Assembly: GCA_030248295.1 (NCBI GenBank)
Contig: JASANH010000626.1
Location: 248,001-312,000 of the forward strand
DNA: 64,000 nt
Reading direction: 5' to 3'
Source of the DNA: Mesodorylaimus sp. YZB2_4
Lineage: Eukaryota; Nematoda; Enoplea; Dorylaimida; Dorylaimidae
Shown: positions 11,544-20,465 of the stretch, in pieces
How the letters are laid out: each line of letters begins with the position of its first letter
Numbering within the stretch: the first letter of the stretch is position 1
Position numbers and translations under genes: made by a program
The notes under the pieces: generated by a model
Seen by the model: only the letters and a program-made list of their open reading frames with translations
Told to the model about the DNA's origin: nothing
Database searches by the model: none

Positions 11544-14500
11544 TTATAAGCCACCCAAACAGACGTATTTAACGTTGACGAATTCGTCAATTCCGTAATG
11601 CGAACCCTCGCGTCCCAAACCAGACTCCTTGACGCCGCCGAAACCGGCTTCGCAAGACGACAAAATACCTTCGTTCACTCCGACCATGCCCACTTCCAAT
11701 CGACGTGCCACCCTGAATATCTGAGGCAAGTCGCGCGAATAGAAATAGCCTAATAGAAAAGGTTCGAGGCATAAAATCATTCTGAACAAAGCAACTCATG
11801 AACCACCCACCAGCCAGTCCGACTCGAGTGTTGTTGGCCAGCGCGATCACGTCTTCCTCATTCTTAAACCTAAAAAAGACACAACCCATCGAGTTCGTTC
11901 GGGATCTCTTCCCCAGCCCTGCCAAAAAACGGGTTGGAATTCCAAAAAAGCTGAAGCCACCATTTTAACTAACGGCAGGTAGCACACGGACGGGGAAAGC
12001 AGCGGAAACGGATCATGATAGGTATGGACTATGGATGGATGAAAAGTTCCATGCTTACGATTAGATGTATGTACGCAGGGTGTCACAAAGTTTGACTGAC
12101 ATCAGCATTAAGGTATTGTGAAGTTGAATCTCCAGCAGTGGCTATATAAGGCGTAGAAACGAGATCAATTGAAGCATAAGATCGTCTCACTGCGCCAAAG
12201 TTTGGAGCTTCCCCCCCCCCCCCCACGTCGAGAAGTATAAGTCTGCTAATCCAAAACAATGAGAGCTTACGTATTTTTTAGCCGAATAGCTGGCTGGAGC
12301 TTTGCTACTTTGGACTGAGAGATATCTTGAGTCCCTCCAGTCAATTTATGCGTAGGCCTTGCTTACAATTAAAATACCCGTATATTGCTGGTATAAGTTG
12401 CGGGTACCATCCTAAATTCAGATGAGACTTCGCACTTCACACCATTGTTAAAACTGCCGGAGACCCCATATCTACAGTACTACAGGACTGACTAAATCCC
12501 AGTCCCAATATACTAAAACGAATGCTACAACCAGCTCCAGCGTTTCATGCACCCCCACTTACCCTTGAATAGCCGCCACTGGGCCGAATATTTCTTGATT
12601 GGCAATATCCATTCCTTGGTGTACATTCGTTAGCAGAGTTGGCTCGTAGAAGAGATCACCAGCACCGCTTCGTTTACCGCCAGCCGCAACATTCGCACCT
12701 TTCTTTTTCGCATCTTCGACAAGATATTCCACCTAAACTAGGGGACCTGTTTTGTGATATTTCCAAGTATATTATGCTTCTTACCTTCCAAATATGGGCA
12801 AGGTCGGCTGGGTTAGGTGGGGGTTTTGGGAGGGGGAGGGGGCATAGGGGGTAGAGATCAGATCAGGCTGATCGCCTAAGCCTGTTCTGATCGCGAGTGA
12901 AATAGGTCAGGTTCGGGTCGGGTCGAGTCGAGTGAGTGAGTCGGGTCTTGGTCCAGCCCAGATACAATTTAATCGCTTTTGCTTCCTTCCTGCTGGACCT
13001 GAGGTACGGGGGGGGGGGGGGGGTTGAGAGGAAGGGTTCAGCAGTGTCCTGGCGGGCCCAACAGGGGGGTTCGCCCCGCCTACCCGCTCCCCTTTCCCCA
13101 TACTTGTTACCTTCTCAACGGCGCGATTATTGATCAATGGTCCCTGCGTGATACCCGAATCCAATCCATCGCCAAGCACCAATTGCTTCTTCATAGCTTC
13201 TTTCAGTTTGTCCACAAATTTATCATAAACTGAATCTTGTACGAAAATACGATTTGCACACACGCAAGTTTGACCACTCGCACGGAATTTCGATGCCATT
13301 GCTCCTTGTACGGCACGGTCGAGATCGGCCGATTCGAACACAATAAAAGGTGCATTACCACCCAACTCCAAGCTGACACGTTTGACCTTGTTCGCCGATT
13401 GTTTCAAGAGGATCTAAAAGGTCCGTTTATGAGTTTTATTTGAGCAACTTCTGGCAGGATACCACTTACTTTGCCGACTGTTGTGCTACCAGTAAAGGAA
13501 ATGGTCGCCACGTCATCGCTTTCGCAGAAGTAGCGACCCACCTCGGCCGTATTCTCTCTGCTTGAAGGTACAACGTTGAAGACGCCAGGAGGCAATCCCG
13601 CAGCTTCTGCCAGCTATAAGAGAAAACACACCCGTTATTGACAGACAGATTGCTCATGTCATACTTTACACACAGCCAAGCACCATACAGAGCACTCGAG
13701 GGCTAAGGAACACAAATTGACAGCCATTTTTTACCCAGGCGGGGGTCGAACCCTTTCTTGTGGGTGCGCACCCAGCGTGAGAGGCAGAAGCCTTTAACCG
13801 CTGGGCGCCACCACGCCATTTCTGGCAGATCATCCCGCTACTTACCGCAGCGACAGCCAAAGCTGACAATGGCGTATCTTCTGCTGGTTTCACCACACAA
13901 GTACAACCAGCCGCGATAGCCGCTGCCGCCTTACGTGTGATCATGGCCGATGGAAAATTCCACTGAAGAATAAAGCATGCCAACTTGTAACATAGGCGTA
14001 ACCACAAATCTTACTGGAGTGATCAAAGCTGCCACACCCATCGGCTCCTTGTAATGAAGTAATTGGCGGCCCACTGTGTTAGTCGGTATTATTTCTCCAT
14101 TTATACGACGTGCCTCTTGCCCGAACCATTCAAAAAACGAAGCAGCGTAGTTTATCTCGCCGATTGCTTCAGTTAATGGTTTCCCCTGAAGCAGAAAACA
14201 GTTTTTCTGGACGGCATGCAACTTCATGAAGTTCAAACTACGGCTGTCGATTTAACATCAACTACATTTAACATTGGCCAAGGGGGGAGGGATAGTGGTG
14301 AATATAACGGCCCTCTGGCGTAAGGGGGAGTAAAGCAAGTGCCGACAAAAGATCGCACTACCTAGCCATAATACTTACCATTTCCGCCGTCAACAATTTT
14401 CCCAATTCCTCCTTCTGTTCGAGCATTAGAGCACCCCATTTCTGCAAAATAGCACCTCGATCCTTGGCCAGCGTCTCGAAACCCCACGTTTTGAACGCGT

Positions 14501-14854
14501 TTTTCGCACTCTCCACAGCCAACTGTGCATCAGACACATCGCAATCGGATACCGTGGCGATTTTCTGAAATATAAAGTTCAGAAAACGATAATAATTTCA
14601 GAAATAGGATAATTTACCTTCCCATTTGCCGGATTTGTCACATCGAATTTACGCTTCGATTTAGCATCCGTCCATTTTCCGTTGATGTAGGCCTGATCAC
14701 GAAACAGAATCGGGGTGGTGCCTGCTGTCGGACGCAATGAAGAAACGGAAATGTGAAAATTGCGAATGGCCAAAATGGAGATCTTTCCTTGTCGAGACGA
14801 CAACAGAATCTTACCCGGAATTTTTAAGGATGACAAAATGTCCATCGTTGCCAT
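11544..14854 (-). CDS. Mitochondrial succinate-semialdehyde dehydrogenase (ALDH5A1-like)
   Basis: NAD(P)-dependent aldehyde dehydrogenase that oxidises succinic semialdehyde to succinate in GABA breakdown. Nine exons, all phases consistent: 14854-14618, 14564-14379, 14185-14015, 13962-13846, 13613-13470, 13413-13111, 12732-12563, 11869-11811 and 11749-11544, giving 530 residues. Diagnostic motifs are [39 protein letters not shown] (cofactor loop), the glutamate motif LELGGNAPF, the nucleophile motif GQTCVCANR and QEIFGP. The N-terminus is basic and hydroxylated ([18 protein letters not shown]), as in a mitochondrial presequence. An in-frame ATG at 14932 would add 26 residues, but a TTTTCAG acceptor at 14917 lies between the two, so I prefer 14854. 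It is the promoter-proximal gene of the cluster; its stop is 209 nt before the UBE2T start. A SINE fills intron 4 and a G-rich repeat sits in intron 6. Confidence 0.93.
12935..13107 (+). repeat. G-tract-bearing dispersed repeat, copy 1
   Basis: About 170 bp including a 16-G run (13008-13023). The inverted copy at 31080-31265 shares CAGATACAATTT.ATCGC, GGACCTGAGG, the G run, GAGGAAGGGTTCAG and CCCCGCCTACC. It lies in SSADH intron 6. Two ORF-like stretches inside it are low-complexity artefacts. Confidence 0.75.
13663..13817 (-). mobile_element. tRNA-derived SINE copy filling an SSADH intron
   Basis: Best-preserved copy. On the minus strand it starts GGCGTGGTGGCGCCCAGCGG (A-box region), has B box GGTTCGACCCC, then TGTGTTCCTTAGCCCTCGAG, TGGTGCTTGGCTG and a short TATGACATGA tail. 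It occupies most of intron 13614-13845. Confidence 0.8.
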
Positions 14855-14932
14855 TTTGCCCGGGGCGTCAAATGTCTTTGCAATAAAACCGTGCAGCAAG
14901 GTATTTTCAACGGAATCTGAAAATAAACGCAT

Positions 14933-15517
14933 TTCACTAATGACTTTTCAGACAACAATTTTAAAAATTTATGATGCAGTTGACTTACTGTCTTCGGAAA
15001 TCAACGAGCAACGTCTCCGGTTACGTATTCCGAACAAGACGTCAGCCCAAGTTTTCCCGCCAAAAATGTCTGCTTCTGACTGTAGTATTTATCACCTGTT
15101 GAATTGCTGGCGATGACTACATGGGTGCGCTGAGCAAGGATGAGAAGCTAGGCTCCGAGTGCGCTGCGAGGTCCTTGCGGGTCGGCGAGCGGGGCTGGAT
15201 TTCTCTTGATGAGTCTATCGGTTCTATCATTTTCATCGATATTAACCGACCGATACATCAAAGTAAAGCTGGAAAAACGGAGAACCAAATAAAATAAAAA
15301 GTAAGGTGATGTTTTGTAGGCTATGTATTTCGCTTACGTGAAAATTTTCATGATTGCAGTTTCATGGGTGAGACTGGTGATGCCAATCAGATCAGATTGG
15401 CTGACCCAAGTCAAGTTGGTAATTTTGACAAAAATGAATCGATGATTCCGCATAGGACTATGATAAAATCAATATCACATATATCCGAAACCTGTAAAGT
15501 ATTTCAAATTTTCAGGC
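14933..15517. other. Divergent intergenic region
   Basis: Separates the SSADH-led cluster (minus) from the orphan gene starting at 15518 (plus). It probably holds the promoters of both. No repeat or recognisable motif was seen. Confidence 0.4.
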
Positions 15518-16075
15518 ATGAAACGTGATCTTTGTTCTCTTTTGCAAGCGCGTATTGCTCAGGACGCCTGTGATTTAATCGGTCGTCGTGTGTGGTATTG
15601 CCCCAACAATACTCAACGATTAGAATGCCTCATAAATCGGGACGGGTCGATTTCAATGGTCGGCTTCCTCGATAAACCATTCCGCACTGGTGTTGACTTG
15701 GTTTCGGCAATAAAAAAAGGTGAAGTCCATCAAGAAAATTTCAAAATGCCAAGTAAGAAACGTGGAGATGATCACGGTTTTGCTAACTGTATTTATCTCC
15801 TGCCCGATGGAACTGAACCAGTGTACAAATACGTCAAGAACCCAGACTTGACACTTCCACCGATGTCTTCTGGTATTGGCATCAATTCAACGACTGCTGT
15901 TGGTAATTGCAGAAACGTGTGCCCCGGAATCGCTGACCTGCATCCAGTCATATATAAAATCGATTGTGCCTCGATTAAGGCAAGCTCGCCTTGTGTTTAC
16001 AAGTTCGTTGTCGACAAAATTTATTCTTTTAGATCGAAGGAAAAGTCATTCGAAGTCGATATTGTAAAGGTGTGA
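15518..16075 (+). CDS. Unidentified protein, 185 residues
   Basis: The ATG lies 2 nt after AATTTTCAG, a strong cis- or trans-splice acceptor, which fixes the start. The product has ten cysteines (for example DLCSLL, WYCPN, LECLI, NCIYLLPDG, NCRNVCPG, KIDCAS and SPCVYKF), no clear signal peptide and no membrane segment. The central GDDHGFANCIYLLPDGTEP looks like a folded domain, but I do not recognise the family. The frame ends at TGA 16073-16075, where a second open frame with coding-like composition begins (16072-16503). The protein may therefore be longer if an intron or sequence error lies near 16070. Confidence 0.6.
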   Translation: MKRDLCSLLQARIAQDACDLIGRRVWYCPNNTQRLECLINRDGSISMVGFLDKPFRTGVDLVSAIKKGEVHQENFKMPSKKRGDDHGFANCIYLLPDGTEPVYKYVKNPDLTLPPMSSGIGINSTTAVGNCRNVCPGIADLHPVIYKIDCASIKASSPCVYKFVVDKIYSFRSKEKSFEVDIVKV

Positions 16076-16503
16076 AAAAGCAGGATCTCAAGCAATGCAG
16101 AGACTGTTTGCGGGGGCGACATTTGGCAAAACGCGCGATCGAAAGGAAAATCGCACAAGGCATGATCTACCCTGCTATCGGCACCTCGGACAACCAGACG
16201 CTAAAATACGAAAAAAACCGTCGATTTGTAGCCATGGACTTCAGTCGATCAAGGGATTGCAAATTTTTGAAGAAACCGATCAAAAGCACTTCGGACGAAA
16301 AGAAAGAAGTGATGGGTACCCAAAAGAGAAAGCAGCACCCTGGTTCTCGGGCCAAACGGCTAGATCCGCACCAACCACATTTCGGAGAAACCAAAAAGGA
16401 AGATACAGAATTGGACAAAGAAACAAGAAAATCGAACGAGGTTCGAAAACATGAAAACCAGTTCAATGAAGGCAAAATCGATGATTGCTCGATTTCGTCC
16501 TGA
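16072..16503 (+). CDS. Lys/Arg-rich reading frame overlapping the end of the orphan gene
   Basis: An open frame of 143 codons starts at a GTG that overlaps the upstream stop and has no ATG near its 5' end. Its product is strongly basic and polar (RAIERKIAQGM, KKPIKSTSDEKKEVM, KEDTELDKETRKSNEVRK) and ends CSISS. It could be a 3' exon of the 15518 gene or its tail separated by a frameshift. A third frame is also open over 16095-16454, so coding identity is uncertain. The putative intron between the frames would be under 30 nt, which is too short. Confidence 0.35.
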   Translation: MKKQDLKQCRDCLRGRHLAKRAIERKIAQGMIYPAIGTSDNQTLKYEKNRRFVAMDFSRSRDCKFLKKPIKSTSDEKKEVMGTQKRKQHPGSRAKRLDPHQPHFGETKKEDTELDKETRKSNEVRKHENQFNEGKIDDCSISS

Positions 16504-16671
16504 AAACAAACATATTCACGTTGTATAGTATGTCGCTGCATGCCAATGCCAGAAGTGTCGATCGATAGCAACCTCTTTCAGAGTACAGCTGAACCACATC
16601 ATGACAGATCACAGAACACAAAACCAAGTCATGTGCGCAGCAGAACACAAACTCGTACAGATGCAAGCATA

Positions 16672-17367
16672 TCAAGTCGGACTCGCGGGCGATGCGCCCC
16701 CAGCTCTCACAGAACCCGAACTAGCTTTTGGAGAGGAATTCGGCGATTTTGAAGATTCGCCACCCGCTTTTGGAGCGGCCGCCAAATTTTGCGACCCCGT
16801 GCCAGACTGAGACTTTCCAGTTTTCGGAGACGTTTTGGATGATCCGCCTGCTCGCAATGATCCGCTAGGAGCTTTCTTCGATCCCTTTCCTGACCTCTGC
16901 GATCGTACTGACTTTGAAGATCCTAGCTTCTTTTTCAAACTGAAAAACCAACTTGGAATTCGCGCTCCTTCTTTCAAATAAAATAGATTTCCTTACTTGA
17001 ACGAATGTACAGTGGGCAACTCTGGTGCTGCCTTCGGTACCTTTCCTGACAAGGACGACGACCCGCTCGAATTCGCGCTTGGTTGGGCGCCTACACTGCG
17101 TTCGCGAACCGAAGATCCCGTTGCTCCTCCCTTTGTCTAAAAAGCAAGCAAAATTATGAGGAAACTTTTATGCAAATTTAAACTTACTTCCTTGGCCGTC
17201 TCCTGTTTCTGTTCATTCTCCCCCGCAGCCGGTTGCACATTCTTGCTGCTGCCGCAGCATCCACACAGAAGGGCGACGAACGAGACGGCAATGCAGGCCA
17301 CCAACGCCGACACTCCGCACCACATAGCTCCGACATCGATTCCTTCCATGACGCGCAAGGGGGCCAT
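16672..17367 (-). CDS. Small single-pass membrane protein with Ser/Lys-rich tail (paralogue B)
   Basis: Three exons in phase: 17367-17188, 17136-16997 and 16939-16672, giving 195 residues. The start MAPLRVMEG mirrors MAPLATV of the next gene. One hydrophobic segment (VSALVACIAVSFVALLCGCC, about residues 20-40) is followed by a cysteine-rich juxtamembrane patch and a long basic cytosolic-type tail. The tail has the shared block SLSGKVPK...ELPTVHSF and repeated SGSLRAGG/SGSVRAGG and SPKTGKSQSG-like units. No cleavable signal peptide is obvious; a type III or tail-anchored topology is possible. Family unknown. A TTG-started extension upstream is open but lacks an ATG. Confidence 0.65.
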
Positions 17368-17562
17368 CCCGAGCAGACTCGTCGACCTCACTGCATCGCC
17401 CAACAAGTACACTGCTGCGCTGGGCTGTCCGCTGGTGTGCTGTTCATTCTTTACACACCACCCAGACAGAGGCAGACAAGCAATAACTGCACAAGCAAGA
17501 CACAGTGGCGCGCACTCGTTCAATCACAGACCTGACGACTATCACTCTCGGATCAAATCGTT

Positions 17563-18065
17563 CTATTTGCTACTTTTGGCCAGTTTCAGCGATGCTGGTT
17601 TCTGCGACCTTTGCGATTTCTGCGACCTTTGAGACCTCTGAGAGACTTCGCCGGGAGCCCTTTTGGGAGCGCTCTTGAGACTGGAAAAGAAACACGCTTC
17701 GAGTAGCCATCCTGCGCAACAATACCCCCGGGACTTACTTGAAAGAATGCACCACCGGCAGCTCGGAAACCTTTGATATCTTGCCCGATAAGGAAGAGGA
17801 TTTACTCGTCACCTGCGGAGCAAGTCATTCTTTGGCGGTCAGTTGTGAAAGGGTCCTCACTTACATCTTGTACCGACTTGACCGATTCCCTTTTCGAGCC
17901 ATCCTTCGGAGCTGCTGGGGGCGGCTCTTCTTTTTCCTTCTTTCCACACGCGCACAGGAAGACGACTCCCGAAACGCCGATCAAAGCCATCAATATCGAT
18001 ATCGCCCACCACAACCCCTCCTCCCCCTCTTCTGTCGCCCATACCACAGTCGCCAGCGGGGCCAT
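17563..18065 (-). CDS. Small single-pass membrane protein (paralogue A)
   Basis: Three exons with the same boundaries and phases as paralogue B: 18065-17865, 17812-17739 and 17680-17563, giving 130 residues. The N-terminus is MAPLATVVWATEEGEEG, then a membrane helix (LWWAISILMALIGVSGVVFL), CACGKKEKEEPPP and the shared SSLSGKISK...ELPVVHSF block. The final exon is a short SQRSQRSQKSQRSQK tail. It lies 195 bp upstream of paralogue B on the same strand, clearly a tandem duplication. The tails have diverged by expansion of different Ser/basic repeats. Function unknown. Confidence 0.65.
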
Positions 18066-18799
18066 CGGACTGCTGAGCAGGGCTATGAGAAACAGAGCGG
18101 CGATGACAATGGCACCCCTTCAAACTGGACTGGACTTCTGTGCGTAGCTGCCTGCCTGGCTTACATTACACTGGTCTGCTTTACACTGCTAGTCTTCCGA
18201 AATGGGTTGCGGGTTGTGTTTGTAGTTTACCTGCCGGCGGGTGTTCGACTCGCGGCCAGGTAAATCATTTTTTGCGTAGTGTGTCCCTTCTTCCTCGAGT
18301 ACTCATAGCGTTTGGTGATGTGATCTAACAGTCAGCAGGCACAGTATTCCCGCTGAGTTAGACCAGCAAACCAGACGCACGATGCCAGAGGGCGGTTTTC
18401 GCTGATTACTGAACATGACTGTGTTTGCGCGCTGAACGGGTACATACATACTAAACAGACACAGCTGGAAACACAAACGAAACTCACTGATATTTCGACC
18501 ATGTCACGCGGCCATAATCAGTAAAATGATCGTTGTGTTTTTGCCATTAGCTGTACTGCACATATGTGTGATTCCTCATTTGCTCGGAGCCAAAACGCGG
18601 GAAATTCAAACGTTATACTTTAACCTCCCTATATCCGCACTACCTTGCGTCCTGTGTCGCCTGCAGAACCGGTTTCTTAACTTCACTGCCTTCTATGGCG
18701 AAACACAGGCGCAGCAACATTTGGCATTCACCTTTGCCGTGCCTTTTCGGCCCGGTTTGACGTGTTATTTTTGTCAAAGGACTACTAAAATCGATTTTT
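18066..18799. other. Divergent intergenic region with degenerate SINE
   Basis: Separates the minus-strand pair from the plus-strand membrane protein. It holds the degenerate SINE at 18215-18330. An ATG-started frame at 18526 is open, but I could not join it in phase to downstream exons. Confidence 0.4.
18215..18330 (+). repeat. Degenerate SINE-like copy
   Basis: Contains a B-box-like GTGTTCGACTCGCGGCC, an ATTTTTTGCG stretch and TGTGTCCCTTCTTCCTCGAG in the same order as the SINE family, but strongly diverged and without a tail. Confidence 0.4.
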
Positions 18800-19582
18800 A
18801 TGAATTTACTATTCGTTATGTTCAATTTAGCCAAATTCGAATTGGGATTTTCGATCCTGTATTTCATACAAGGCATAATAGGATCTAGTCGAACTCCTCA
18901 GGCCAGTGACGTGACCGGATACCGAGGTGTGTGCCATACGAATGTCACTGCTGGACTGGTCGGCATGGTGACCACATTTATTGTGTTGTGGGCTCTGGAC
19001 AGATACCCGAGGCGGACCGTATTGGCCGTCTACATTTTTATGAACATCGTCTCATCAGTGGGATACTTGCTAGTCTTGATATTTTCTTCCATCTGGTTGG
19101 CGAGAGCTCATCAACATTCGTCGTCGACGCGAGCATTGACCATTTTCATGTTGGTCATGGCCGTCGTGCTAGGTGGGTGGCTGGTGCTGTGTACTGCTAG
19201 TGTTTGCCGCTAGCGAGTGGTGGCCAGTTTTCTCTGCAATTCGCATGTGCTGTCGGCATGAGTCACCCTCAAATACGTTTTAGGCATGTGCTTCGTCCTC
19301 AGTTCGGGTCTCGCTTGCGCCCATTGCGGGAGGTCGAGAAGGAAACGATCTCGGAACAGCACCCACATCACCGTGAGTAGATGAGCTGGTCGACACCGCG
19401 AACCCCCCCCCCCCCATTGCCACAGTCGCATTCTTTTATAGGACCCATCCACCCTCACATTGGCCGACCGACCCGAGGGCAACTTTGTGGCGCATGCAAA
19501 TGGATCTGGCCCGGACACGGCACCACTACTTGCCATGCAGACATTGGAATACCACGTTTGCACTAGCAGATGCCAACACTGA
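18800..19582 (+). CDS. Four-helix membrane protein
   Basis: Three exons in phase: 18800-19172, 19284-19372 and 19442-19582, giving 200 residues. Four hydrophobic segments can be seen: FELGFSILYFIQGIIG, AGLVGMVTTFIVLWAL, VLAVYIFMNIVSSVGYLLVL and FMLVMAVVLGGMCFVLSSG. The splice from CTAG|GTGGGT to AG|GCATG joins the two halves of helix 4. The loop between helices 1 and 2 has a cysteine and an N-glycosylation sequon (NVT); a basic patch (GRSRRKRSRN) follows helix 4. The layout resembles MS4A/tetraspan-like proteins, but no signature fixes the family. The start is an in-frame ATG; an acceptor-like TTTAG at 18830 raises the possibility of an upstream exon. Confidence 0.6.
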
Positions 19583-20465
19583 CTCTCGATCCCTCATTAT
19601 GCCCGCCTCTGATTCTTGCCTGTGTGCGTGGGATGGATTTCTCGTAAACCTAATCATTCTCCCAGCTTTCTTGCCCCATCAGCCAACTCATAGCACGATC
19701 CAACTGCGCAGACTCACGATCAGTCAACGAGATTACTTCCATTACGTAAGTCATGCCGACGTGGGATTGGTTCATGTCATCAGACACGCGTCGTTGGGTG
19801 CTAAATTTAAGATCTTTGCTCATCCGGATCTCGTTTCCCAATCGCCCCCGCCAAGTGAGCGCTAATGCGTGTCTCGAGCACGTCTGACCCATGTGCACCT
19901 TCAAAAAGGCGTGACGACAAATGTAATTGTTCTTTGAACACGAGTCATAATATGAGGAAAAGGCTTCCGCAGCGCGTTCGTGTGTCGAACAATGCGGCTT
20001 TTCGATCAAACTAACAGCCTGCCATTCGAGCTTACAAGCAGTGATAAGGCCATGGCGTCACTGGTTTGTTGACATTGGGGGCAGGGGAGAGAGTGCTCGA
20101 TTTAGCACACATTCCCCGCGCGCCTTCCATATAAGAAGAGGATGCGCAATGGTTTTTCTAGTTCAATCTATCTTCTCCACCTAAAAGAGGCCCGAGCGCA
20201 TTTATCTTGAGCTATTGCCTAGCCTGCACACGCTTTCCGCTCGCTCGCTATTGTCGGTTCATTCGAGTTCAAGTCGAGGCGCAAAGCGTGCATTCCGTGT
20301 TTTGCCTACAAAGCCAGCAGTCGTTACTGACAGCCATCGACTCGACTGCCACCCACTAACTCCCTCCTCCTGCCGTGTTGGGGACACGACGAGTCTACGT
20401 GCCCCACTTCGCCCCTCAACTTTCGGAGAAAGAAGTCGGTTGCGGTTTTGAGTCAATTTTGACAA
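19583..20465. other. Intergenic, probable promoter region of the neuregulin-like gene
   Basis: No convincing ORF. A TATA-like CATATAAGAAG is present near 20128-20138. The 19650-20009 minus frame is Cys-poor and probably not coding. Confidence 0.35.

Noticed and set aside
12907-13110. Extension of SSADH exon 6 into the downstream open frame
   Set aside because: It runs into the G-tract repeat; a GT donor at 13110 and a matching acceptor at 12734 restore the dehydrogenase sequence.
13730-13817. Possible tRNA gene (A and B boxes)
   Set aside because: The head cannot form a full cloverleaf with a sensible acceptor stem, and the same sequence recurs with a shared body and tail, so it is a SINE.
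17368-17523. N-terminal extension of membrane paralogue B with a signal-like segment
   Set aside because: Begins only at TTG, whereas the ATG at 17367 aligns exactly with the MAPL start of paralogue A.
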